From positions 23,900,669-23,964,668 of the forward strand of contig CM119265.1 of NCBI GenBank assembly GCA_051294375.1: a stretch of DNA of 64,000 bases, written 5' to 3'. Of this stretch, positions 12,066 to 28,912 are shown one piece after another. The notes beneath the pieces were generated by a model that saw only the letters and a program-made list of their open reading frames with translations, ran no database searches and had not been told where the DNA came from. This DNA is from Paraspadella gotoi. Its lineage: Eukaryota; Chaetognatha. The first letter of the stretch is position 1; the number at the start of each line of letters is the position of its first letter. A program made the position numbers and the translations under genes.

Positions 12066-12559
12066 CTTTTGTTTTGTTTTTTGTTTTGTTTACGTTATGC
12101 TCAACGCAAACGGCGATGGTTGTATTTAATGTATTTAATGAGTCGATTCAAAAAAAAAGTTTTTCTGTTGATCGAATTCTTTTTTTTTCTTTTTTTTTCG
12201 ACGAGTTTTCTAGATCGAAAGAGAGAGAGAAAAAAAAGATGCTGTGGTTTTTGCCGACTGGTTTCACTTCTGCTTTTTTATTTTTTATCTCTTTTCTTTC
12301 TTTTTTTATCTTCGATCATGCGCCCCGTGCGCTAATTTATTACTAAGAAAAGGACGTTTAAAATTGGTATAGTTATGTAATTTTGTATGCGAATTGCGCA
12401 AAAGTAAATTCCGTAAAATTTAGTTGATAAATATACGAAATTATCAATAAATTTATTATTAAAACGTGCGCTTCTGCAAGTCTCTAGTCGATGATCCTTT
12501 CCGCGACCTTCGACGCAGAAACATCATTTCTGCCCCACGAGTTCGTCCGAAGATCCTTG

Positions 12560-12773
12560 AAGATGAGGATGTACTTTGCCTTTGGTTGAAGTGCGAGCCA
12601 AAAGTCTGGGGTTCTAGCCCCGTCGTGGCCAATCAATCAAACTATTTATTTTTTAAGTGTCGTTTTCCCCGAAAAGTGACCAAGTGCCGGAACGATGTCT
12701 CTTTTGTTCTCTGAGGATTGTCAACAGTTTCTAAAGCTAAATAAAGAGCAGAAACAACAACAACAACAACAAT
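12560..12773 (+). repeat. Probable tRNA-derived SINE with (CAA)n tail
   Basis: A B-box-like GGTTCTAGCCC (12610-12620) follows an A-box-like TGGTTGAAGTGCG (about 12584-12596). The unit ends 150 bp later in (CAA)n at 12754-12772, a common SINE 3' tail. The head resembles a tRNA promoter rather than a functional tRNA, since no cloverleaf could be drawn. Confidence 0.45.
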
Positions 12774-13006
12774 AATTACAAAAGAAATTTAAGTTGATGA
12801 TATTGTGGGGATCGAATTTGCTGTGATGGGGCACATTGAGGCAGGCCTTCAACCATCGATTACGATGATGTAAAAATGTAATTTAAGAATTTTAAAACAC
12901 ACAAAAGTTTTTTTTTAAAATTGATTTTCTAAAATTTGGAGTTTGATTTTTTTTTCTGCAGATCGAGAGAGGATGAGATGAACAACAACATGAATGATGA
13001 GATGAA

Positions 13007-13052
<46 letters not shown>

Positions 13053-13352
13053 CAAAACATATTCGTTTAGTGAAGATTCCTGTTGTTTTCTAATTAGCTT
13101 TTCCAAAAACTCAAAATTACTTTCAAGGTTGCAATGCCATTACCATCCCTAATGAAATGGTCATTTATTCAGATCCATAAAATGAATCGAAAGACAGAAA
13201 AGGCGACAACTTTGACTACAAACAGTAAATATTTGACTTCATCTTCCAACTATATTTCATTTCACTCGGCGTCCTACTTCAAACGGTCATCCGCTGAGAT
13301 TTTTTTCCCCTCGTTCCTCCTCTTCCTCCATTTAAATTCTTTGCTACATCAA

Positions 13353-13356
<4 letters not shown>

Positions 13357-13413
<57 letters not shown>
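13357..13413 (+). repeat. (ATC)n trinucleotide microsatellite
   Basis: About 19 uninterrupted ATC/CAT units, 60 bp downstream of the minus-strand FRRS1-like stop codon, so probably in its 3' UTR or just beyond. Confidence 0.9.
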
Positions 13414-13414
<1 letters not shown>

Positions 13415-13471
13415 TCTTCCATCCCAATCTCACAAACGACCTCCCCCCTGCCTTCACATAATTCACAAGCG

Positions 13472-19274
<5,803 letters not shown>

Positions 19275-19348
19275 TTTTTGAGGATGGAAATTTGAAAATG
19301 GAAAATTCCTTGTTTTTGTTGTGCAGCTTAATTGTTTTCTGAATTAAA

Positions 19349-19354
19349 GGAGAG

Positions 19355-19436
<82 letters not shown>

Positions 19437-19572
19437 TCAGTAAGTAAAACTGTGAACTGAAAGAGTGTGAGAAAGCGAAGGTGAAAGGAACCTTTTTCGG
19501 TCTCGATCAGACGAACGATAATAAAAGAAGCACCAGAAGTTTCACATCTTGTGAGAGAGAGAAAAGAGAGAG

Positions 19573-19650
<78 letters not shown>
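19349..19650 (+). repeat. Two (AG)n arrays upstream of the FRRS1-like gene
   Basis: Arrays at 19,349-19,437 and 19,550-19,650, directly upstream of the minus-strand start codon at 19274. They lie in the expected promoter or 5' UTR region. Confidence 0.9.
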
Positions 19651-19651
<1 letters not shown>

Positions 19652-19834
19652 AAGAGAGGGAGAGTCTGGAAGCGAATTGGATTTTTTGTTTGCACAACGA
19701 AAGATTTTTCCATCAGCGAATTTGACGCGAATTCACAGGATTCTCCGCTCGTGTTTTCTTTTTCTTTCTCGCTTGGAGGATTAATTTCTTTTTTTTTTCT
19801 TTATTTCTCTCTTTCTTTATTTTTTTTCTTATTT

Positions 19835-19837
<3 letters not shown>

Positions 19838-19886
<49 letters not shown>

Positions 19887-19976
19887 TCATTCATTCATTC
19901 ATTCATTCATTCATTCATTCATTCATTCATTCATTCATTCATTCATTCATTCATTCATTCATTCATTCATTCATTC
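19838..19976 (+). repeat. (CTTT)n followed by (CATT)n compound microsatellite
   Basis: About 50 bp of CTTT units change abruptly to about 88 bp of CATT units. The period is kept and one base differs, which suggests that a point mutation was carried along by repeat expansion. Confidence 0.95.
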
Positions 19977-21158
19977 TTCATTTTTTTCATTCTTTTTTGT
20001 CTTTCTTTGATTTTTGATTTATTTCTTTCTTACTGCTTGTTTGTCTGCTTGCTCACTGATCGAATTTTTAATTTTTTTCTCTTGCCCCCACTTCTCAGTT
20101 GTTTTCCAATCGCCCACTCTACCTCAAAAGGTTTCGCTCAAACTTCATTCTTCTCCTTTTTTGCATAACAAAAACTCCGCCTTAATTACGAGAACCTTCT
20201 TCCGGTTTTAGATTTTTTTTCAGGTTGAATCCTGAATGGAATTTCAAAACGTATTTTTAGATTATATAAATTTATTTTATTATGTTTAGCGATATTTTTG
20301 TTTTAAATTTTTATTTCGTCAACAGCTGCTATTTCGCAATTAATTTTTCGTTCATATCATTATATAAACGAGCTAATTTTGTTATAATTCTATAATGTAT
20401 ATTGTACGACTTCGACAGATATTCTGTATATTTTTAAATAAAAAAAGAAGAAAAAATTGTTCTTTTTTTCCCTTATTTTCCGTTCGAGTGCGGTAGTGGT
20501 TTGGTACTTATTCTCTTGAAATCGAGTAAATTTTGTTTTTGATTTCTTTTACGACTTTTTCTGTCAACTTTTTCTGTCTATTTACTTCGTCCGAGGTCGA
20601 ACTAAATCAATCAATAAAAAAAATTTTCTTTCCATTCTTAAGGTTTAACAAAGACACAACATTATTTTTACATCCGTATTTAAAACTCATTCCGTGCCCC
20701 TTCCCTTGATTCCACATTTCAACTTCCCTCGACCCCTGTGTACCCACCTTTACCCCTTATATCCAAACCCATCAAACCGCCACCCCCGCCCCCCAACTCC
20801 CTCCGCCCCCTGGATCTACGTGAGGAGTTTCGACCCTCAAATAATTTTTCCTCTACTGTCGAATGCCTCGAGAGATCCTACTCTCTTCTGGCTTTATGAA
20901 GGGCGGCCGCGTCGGCTGAGGTTGTGAGGGCGTTAAGGAGTGGCGAGGAGATGAGGTGACCTTTTTAGGACGACGATATCAAGGAGTGATGAGTGATGAG
21001 TGAACTGTGAATAGTGAGTTTTTTTGTTTTTGTGAAAAAGACTGTGATTAGGTGAAGGATAGTAGAGTGACTTTTGCACGAAGGTCAACGACTTTGTATC
21101 CGTCTTGACTATAATTCTTTTTGTAGGAATTATCGATCCCACGTACAAAGTTGATTTG

Positions 21159-21260
<102 letters not shown>

Positions 21261-24200
21261 ATGAGAGAGAACGATACCGACAGACAGAGACAGAGAGGTG
21301 AAAGGCCTCTGACCCAAAAGTGCTCGATATCGTAAAACTTGACGATGACGAATCGACGGCTACAGGGAAGGGGGGGGCGGTGGCAGGTCGAGGGGGGGCG
21401 GTAAGGGTTTAGGCTGGTGTGAAAAGTCGGTTCGTGACGTCGTCTTACTGTCACTTGTCCGCCTCTGAAGACTGACTTGTCTGGCTTGTCAGCATCGGAC
21501 GTTGGCATATCAGTGTTACTAGAATGCTGAACGTTTCACGAGACAATGAATTTATTTCCGCCAGTCAGTCGTTGATGCTTGAGATTCTTAGTAATATTAT
21601 GAAAGTTGTACAACTAATTTACAACCAAATTATGTTATAAAGAAAATAAAAGCGCCAAAAGAATTCTATAACGTTTTGAAACGAGAAAGTACTCTTTTAC
21701 TACTTTCATTCTCTGCCTTCTGATTCAAATACTAAGTTTCCAGAAAGGAGCTCTTATATCTTTTCCAATCGGTCGGTCCGTCTGTTTGTAGTAAGACTGT
21801 CTTCACGCCTGAGAATCGAGCCAATCAAAAGACGAGACACTTGAAAGTTTTCGCTTCTTCTCTTTTCTTTATTCGTAATCCGAGTCTCAGGTGTAAGACG
21901 ACGACTACGATGACGACGACGACGACAACGCCCCCACTTTTTTCCCCCGGCGCCGGTTTTTGTCGATGGCGACTAAGCGGCGCCGACTAATAAAAAATTC
22001 AGCGCCGTCGCTGACGCCATCTGTCGCCTTGCGCCGAGGCCGGGCGGTGCCGTGCTTAAGGGTCTTTTTGGCCGTCGACTCGACTGGTTCACCTTCTGTG
22101 GCCGGGCAGAAGCCTTGGAAATGCGGATCGATTCTAATTCAATAGATAAATAAAAGTCTCTTTAATATAATGTAAAAATGTAAAATATGAATGTCTCTAA
22201 CAGTCTCTCTCTCACTCCCCTTTTTTCATTTTGCTTTTTTAATCATTCGTTATAAATTTTGAGAAATGATTTATTTATAAAAATCTGAATATTAGCAAAA
22301 AATAAAGTAAATATATTTGCAAATAATAATTATGTTCATGGGATGTTATTACAACAATTTCTTAGTGAACGCCAACGACTAATATTCTCGGTCAATGACT
22401 CGTCAACAACAACACAACTGATCTCGTGATCTCGAAAGGAGACGAAGTTCCACATCCAATCTCAAAATATTTTTTACCTTTTAAAGAAAGAATTAGTTTT
22501 TTTTTTTCCCTTTCTCGTTCCTAATATCGAATAAATTACGTTTGGCCTTTGCCCCGAGTTCGGGGCGAAAAGTTGGCCCAATATTTGCCGACCGAAAAGT
22601 TGCCATTTGGCCTCAGAGAGGATTTTGAAAAAAAAAAAAGTTTTCGGAGGGAGACGGTCGATGACGACGACGATGGCGACGACTGCGACGACGACGACGA
22701 CGACTGCGACGACGACGACGACGACGACGTCGAGGACGCTTCTGGTTTTATTTCCAGCATTAAGCTCAGCCAAGGATGCCGTGGGGGATGAAGGGAAAGT
22801 GTGCGGTGGCTGGCGGACCCGGTTCGAAGGGTGGGGGAGTGGAAAAGTGTAGCGGGAAAAAGTGTGAAAAGGATTTCGTCTCTTGATTATCGAGTGAAGG
22901 CGTGAGAGGGGGAAGGGGGGAAGGAGGGGAAGGGGGGAAGGGGGGAAGGGCGGGAGGGGAAGGGGGAGAAAGGGGGGAGGCAGGGTTGTGAGGTAATTGA
23001 AGAGAGAAAGGAAAATCCCAGCGGGATGAAAACAATACGGAGGCCGTCGGGGGCGTTATGAGGAGGAGGGGGAATTATTAAGTTTGGATGGAAGAAAAAA
23101 GAAATGGGATTATATAAAAAAGAGGAAAAAGATTGGGAAGAAGGTAAAAAAGGAGGAAAGAGCAAGAGAATAATTAAAAAGAGTAAATAAGGGGAAGGTA
23201 TTAAGGGGACCCAGTGATAAAAATGATATCATAAGCTTAAGGTCTATCATCAAAGGAATTTGAATGGTGATAGTCATTAATTTTTCTTTGCACGGGAAAG
23301 TAGCAAAAAAATTCCTATCTCTTATTGTAGCGGAAACAAAAATTTAATAATTATGAAAAAAACATTTAGTTGACCCTACCTAAATATTTATATAATCCAT
23401 TATTTTATTTTCTATTAGAAAGTATTTTTTTACTAAATTCCAAATTTTTATTTTTTATTGTACAAAGCTACAATTTTAGGTTTAAGCCTCATTGAACAAA
23501 GGCTTTACAAGACTAATATTTTTTATTTTTATATTTATTTAAAAGCAGACAAATCAAACCTAAATTCTATTCTTACAGAAACAAAATTGTAATAATTATT
23601 AATTAATATTCATATTCATCCCTTAAATATATTATTAACTATATTGATTCCTAATTATAATAATTTAAAATTTAGCAAAAGTACAGAATCTTTCTCTTCT
23701 TTTTATATTATATTACTTCAAAGAGTTTTATTTTCATCCAATTAACAGAATTATTTGAAAAGAAAGTTTAAATAAAATCAGTCGATACCTTAAATTTTGA
23801 TTCATTCCTTGTTTTTTTTCTTATAATTTTTGTGATAAAAGCTAAAAAATCTTTTTAAAATTAGATCTTACCCTTTTTTGGAAAAAAAAATTTAAAATTT
23901 GAAAAAGATTTTCTTCTTACCGATTTTTTAAAGAAAATTAAGCTTGCTGATTTTTATCGATTTTTTAACTACTTTCCCAAATGATTATAAAAGAAAAAAA
24001 TGATATGGTCAGAACCAGCTTAAGTTAAAGGGTCAAACGTTATGTTTTCAGCTTTTTTACCCCCCCTGTTCACTTGGTCCCCTTAAGTGGGAAAGGAGTA
24101 AAGGGGAGGAAAAGGAAAGAGACTAAGAGAATGAAAATCGATATGGGAGAATCTGGATACGAAAGAGAGAAGAATATTAATAGAGGGGAAGTAAAAGCGA

Positions 24201-24415
24201 AGGGAGGGTTAATGAATGGGAAAATAGGAAAAAAAAATATAAATATGGAAAAAAAGTAAGGACTAAAAGAGATATATGTTTACACCTTCTAGCCATCGGT
24301 GATAAGGATAAGCGAAGCGAACTCGAGTGTTTTAATCAGAATCCTGTCATTAAATCTGTTTTTAATCTGAATCTTGTGATTAAATTGACGGAGATACTTG
24401 AGAATAAAGATTTCG

Positions 24416-24545
24416 ATTGATAGTCTTACTGTTTTTGCTGAATTAGTAGAGAAACTGAATAATCGAGTGTTTTTTATTTGAATAATAAACAAATGAACTT
24501 TACTTTGATTGATAGTCTTACTGTTTTTATTGAATTAGTTTATTT
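24416..24545 (+). repeat. Direct repeat, 93-bp spacing
   Basis: GATTGATAGTCTTACTGTTT at 24,416 recurs at 24,509 with the same following context (TTGCTGAATTAGT versus TTATTGAATTAGT). Before each copy lies an ACTCGAGTGTTTT or AATCGAGTGTTTT segment, so this is a small tandem duplication. Confidence 0.7.
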
Positions 24546-24877
24546 GTAAATTTATATCTCTACTAAATAGACTAGGACTTACGAGGATAGTAGAATTAGA
24601 AACGAAGAAAAGAAAAAGAAGCGGAGAGAGAGAGATAGAAAATGGCGGGAAAAAGAGAGGAAAAAGCTCTTTCGAAGTTCGACGGAAAATGTGATGATAA
24701 AGTTAATGTTGCGTCGAGGATGAGAAATAATGCGAAATCTCCAAGTGGGTGAGAGAGTTCGATGGAGAACGACCACCTCGTGTTGAATCTGAATCCAAGG
24801 CAGTCTCGTAGGACGGAGTAATAGGTTAATATTTAATTGTTTATAATTCTAAAGGACTTTAAATTAAACGAAAAAGT

Positions 24878-25048
24878 ATTTGGTTACAAAGTTGCAGAGT
24901 AATTTATTTTCATTAAACAACGAGTTTTTCACAATTATTTGGACATGTTTCGGTCCTTGATTCCGACCTTCGTCAGCGCATTTGCAAATAATTGTGAAAA
25001 ACTAGTTGTTTAATGCAAATAAATTACTCTGCTACTTTGTAACCAAAT
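24878..25048 (-). ncRNA. Type I hammerhead ribozyme at the apex of a 63-bp foldback
   Basis: Minus-strand core at 24978-24941: CTGACGA, one A, stem II GGTC/GACC with a nine-base loop ending CAAG, then GAAAC-AT-GTC and the predicted cleavage point between 24942 and 24941. All hammerhead core bases (CUGANGA, GAAA, NUH) are present. Stem III is only AC/GU with a two-base loop, the minimal form known from Penelope-like retroelements and animal retrozymes. Flanks 24878-24940 and 24986-25048 are near-perfect inverted repeats of 63 bp, giving an exceptionally long helix I. Downstream on plus is CACAACAACGAAAAGAAAGG, shared with the second locus at 58.7 kb. No reverse transcriptase was found nearby. 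Confidence 0.82.
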
Positions 25049-25569
25049 CTCACACAACAACGAAAAGAAAGGAAAAGATACAATCAAACGGAAAAGTAGA
25101 AATAGAAATAGAATATCATTAGTTGACATAAATATGAAAATTATTTAACGTCATACAAAATGCTGCAATATTCAAATAAGATTTAATGACTTTATCTCAT
25201 GTCACGAGTTGTAATGGTTAGGGGGGATTAGATACTTCTTACTGAGAGAGACAGAGAGAGATCCGGTTTCGGTTCCGGAAAGAGAGTTGGTGCCATCGAG
25301 CTATGGTGCTTGAGTGCCATGGCGCCATCGAGCCGCTCGGCGGGAAAGGAGGTGGACCATATCGACCTCACGAGGCCCATGGCGAGCCGATGTTTGCAGC
25401 GGCGGCAGCAGCAGGGAAGGGTAGGGTGGCTGGAGCGTCGTAGGCAGCAGCAGCAGCAGCAACAGAGGCTGGAGCGGCGGAGCGGAACTTAACTTTCTTT
25501 GTTCCTTTTTCGTCTTTGTGTTCTTTTTTCTTTCGCTCGTCCGGATGATTTAGACATTTCTTTCTCTAG

Positions 25570-25604
<35 letters not shown>

Positions 25605-25651
25605 TCTCTGTCTCTTCCGTCTCTCTCTGCTCTTGTCGTCTTTCTGTCTCT

Positions 25652-25688
<37 letters not shown>

Positions 25689-25811
25689 TCCCGTCGAATC
25701 AGACATTTTTTGGAATTCAATGTAAAAAAAAATTTGGGTTTCATTTCAGGAAATGCATGAAGCGAAGGGAATTTTAATGCTTTCGCTGTGGGAGAGGGGG
25801 GGGACTGGGGG
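25049..25811. other. Gene-free interval with CAG and CT repeats
   Basis: Holds a short CAG/CAA run (25,446-25,468), CT arrays at 25,570-25,600 and 25,655-25,685, and no exon that I can support. Confidence 0.55.
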
Positions 25812-26431
25812 TGTAGAGATCTGATGAAAGTTTTTCCCCCAAATAAAAAAAAACGTCAAAACTCATCATGTGGAGTATCATTGGAAGAAAGAAGAGAGAG
25901 AGATAGAGAGAGAAAGGAAGAGAAGAATAGCTGTTTGAGGAAGAGAGGGAGAGAATGACTTAACTATGTAACACTTTTCGGTCTGTCAGTCTATAACGTA
26001 TCATAATACATATATCAGTCATATAATCTATCCTTTGTCTTCGTAGCGTCCTTTCTTTTTTCTGTAATTCTTCTGCCATCCTCTGCGGCCATTCTGTTCT
26101 CTTGCCTTTTAGATATCAGTTGCCCGTCTTTTTTTTTTAAATACTGAAATTGCAAACTCACGTATCTACCTAAAACATTTATTTCTTATTTAAAAGTATA
26201 AATTTTACGAAACGATACAAAAAGAACTAATGGCAAAAAAAAAAAAAGGAATAAAAATCTTTACAACCAGTAAAATAGTAGTTGAGAGCAAATTCTTGAG
26301 ATCGGGTAAACAATATATACGTAACAGCGGTTTGATCTAGTAGGCGATGCTATGATTAAAGTAAACCTGCAACTTTCAACAACAAAAAAACTTGACATTT
26401 TTCTTACAATCATAACCAACGAAACCCTTAT

Positions 26432-28153
26432 TCACCAGAAATATCCCAGACACAAAAAACGACGACGACGAGAACGACGGCGTTGACGTTGCAGACGATT
26501 CGATCCACGCGCTTCCTCGATCATCTTCGGTCCAGAATTCACGCTCTGCGCGTCTCTACGCTGCAGGATTCGACGCTGCGGACCCGCCAGAGCAGCAACG
26601 CAAACGCTTCCATCGCGGAGCGGCGTCAGCGGCGGATTCGTCGGCGCGGTCCGCAGCGGCGCCGTTTTTAACGCCGATAAAATCGAGTTTAGATTCTGCA
26701 AATCCGTTTTCGAGTTCTTTGCAACGACCGTCTCCTTCTCTGTCTCTCTCTATCATCGCTATCCTTTCCTCCCTTCCTCCTTCGAATCTTCTCTTCGCCC
26801 CTCTCGACCTTTCTCCTTTCTCCTCCCTTCTTCCTCCTTCTTCCTATCCCATTTGTTCCTTCCTCCAACAACTCACTTTTCCCGCAATTCCACTCGATCA
26901 CCGTGTTCTCCAGCTGTGCTGCGCGGCGGCGGGCGTCGCCAAGGAGATGACAACAACGACGACGACGCAGACGAGGAAGAAGAGGAAACCAAAATGGAGG
27001 AAGTGGAAATGTTTGATGACGGAAGGCGTCGGTCTGGCGTCCATGGATGGTTGCAATCGGGGCCATGGCGGATGAAGCGAATTCCAGCGCAATCCTGGGT
27101 TGAAGGAAGGAATTTAAGGCAAAGTGAAAAATGAAAATTTATAAAAAATAATTACATCACAAGAGTTAAAACCAAAAAAAAAAAATTTAAATGAGATTTT
27201 TTTACAAATATTTTGAAAAAAAATTAATAATTTTTAATAAATATGTTATTATATAATATTTATTAAGATTATAGAAACTAAATATTTAAAAATTTTCTTG
27301 AAGTTCATTTCTTTTCGTTGTTAGTAGTATTTTTTAGATGTTAGAGGATTTGACAAGTTTTTGTTTGCAAAATAAATTATTCGTTGCAAACAAAAACTTT
27401 TTCAATTCTCTAAAAATTTCTTAAATATATTTTTTTTATATGTCGTCCATAAGACATAGTATTGGAGTCAAAGCAGAAACTCCACTAATGTCTAATCGAA
27501 AAAATCCTGAAAGCCTAAATTTGCTGACCTGGTACTATCAATTCTGCAAGTGAGACCCTGCAAAAATCCCTGAAAAACCCAAGCTTTTGCTGACCTGGTA
27601 CCCCAATCGCAATGCTGCAAGTGAGACCAAAATCCCTAAAGCCAAGCTTTTTGCTGACTGGTAACCCAATCAGCAATCCGCAAGTGAGACCCCAAAAATC
27701 CCTGAAAGCCAAGCTTTTGCTGACCTGTACACCCAATAGCAATCTGCAAGGAGACCCCAAAAATCCTGAAAAGCCCAAGCTTTTGCTAACCTGGTACACC
27801 CAATCAGCAATCCGCAAGTGAGACCCAAAAATCCCTGAAAGCCCAGCTTTTGCTGACCTGGTACACCCAATCATAATCCGCAAGTGAGGCCCAAAAAGCC
27901 CCGACTTCGTTAGTTCTGCGCCACAAGACCCGAGAAAAAACTGCATGATGGGAGGAGCGTGTTGGTGAGTATGGCGTTGATGTAAGTGAAGAGTTCGGAG
28001 CCTCTCGCCAACTAAGCATCATGATAAACAATATTATACATTAATTAATCTCTCTCTAACGCTTATTATGCTTTACCTGTATATTGCAGCCACAAGATCG
28101 AGATACCGAGAAGAAAGAGGATGAATACTTTTCCATAATCAGAAGTTCCACCT
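26432..28153 (-). pseudogene. Second, error-ridden copy of the 3' end of the SLC5 gene
   Basis: Carries counterparts of SLC5 exons 10 (about 26,725-26,432), 9 (about 27,090-26,870), 8 (about 28,017-27,859) and 7 (about 28,153-28,078), with frame-breaking indels (for example in the exon 8 segment before [13 protein letters not shown]). It lacks exons 1-6 and abuts an N gap. At the exon 9 end it has the better splice donor (AAAA|GTGAGT, where the other copy reads GTGGAGT), so each copy contains errors. Most likely an assembly or haplotype duplicate, not a real pseudogene. Confidence 0.7.
27515..27905 (-). repeat. Splice-donor minisatellite, copy in block A
   Basis: Six units of 63-68 bp, each containing the minus-strand exon-8-end sequence (GATTGCTGATTGGG, then TACCAG) and the donor GTCAGCAAAAGC. 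It parallels the array at 29,985-30,440. Confidence 0.85.
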
Positions 28154-28251
28154 TAAAACAGGAAATGATTTCATTTTCTATCATTAGCTTACATCTTGCT
28201 TTCAAAAAAGTATTGCAAGTCAATAACTATTCGCTATTATAAGCTAGTAAG

Positions 28252-28276
28252 NNNNNNNNNNNNNNNNNNNNNNNNN
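28252..28276. other. Assembly gap, exactly 25 N
   Basis: Run of 25 N between the two copies of block A. The same length recurs at 33,623, 40,926 and 56,758, so it is a convention of the assembly software rather than a measured size. Confidence 0.99.
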
Positions 28277-28912
28277 GGGGGGTGTAGAGATCTGATGAAA
28301 GTTTTTCCCCCAAAAATAAAAAAAAACGTCAAAACTCATCATGTGGAGTATCATTGGAAGAAAGAAGAGAGAGAGATAGAGAGAGAAAGGAAGAGAAGAA
28401 TAGCTGTTTAGAGGAAGAGAGGGAGAGAATGACTTAACTATGTAACACTTTTCGGTCTGTCAGTCTATAACGTATCATAATACATATATCAGTCATATAA
28501 TCTATCCTTTGTCTTCGTAGCGTCCCTTTTCTTTTCTGTAATTCTTCTGCCATCCTCTGCGGCCATTCGTGTTCTCTTGCCTTTTAGATATCAGTTGCCC
28601 GTCTTTTTTTTTTTAAATACTGAAATTGCAAACTCACGTATCTACCTAAAACATTTATTTCTTATTTAAAAGTATAAATTTTTACGAAACGATACAAAAA
28701 GAACTAATGGCAAAAAAAAAAAAAGGAATAAAAATCTTTACAACCAGTAAAACTAGTAGTTGAGAGCAAATTCTTGAGATCGGGTAAACAATATATACGT
28801 AACAGCGGTTATGATCTAGTAGGCGATGCTATGATTAAAGTAAACCTGCAACTTTTCAACAACAAAAAAAACTTGACATTTTTCTTACAATCATAACCAA
28901 CGAAACCCTTAT

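Larger units (their letters stand above)
12066..13471. other. Gene-free interval between the 81-aa gene and the FRRS1-like gene
   Basis: Apart from the SINE, it holds a T-rich stretch (12,160-12,310), an (AG)n array at 13,012-13,049 and a long (ATC)n array at 13,357-13,413, just beyond the 3' end of the minus-strand gene. No further exon was seen. Confidence 0.6.
25812..28251. repeat. Block A, first copy (2.4 kb), ends at a 25-N gap
   Basis: Colinear with 28,283-30,779 apart from many single-base indels, mostly in homopolymers. It begins GTGTAGAGATCTGATGAAAG and ends AAGCTAGTAAG at the gap. It carries a degraded copy of the last four exons of the SLC5 gene. The indel pattern suggests a redundant long-read or haplotype copy rather than an old duplication. 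Confidence 0.85.
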
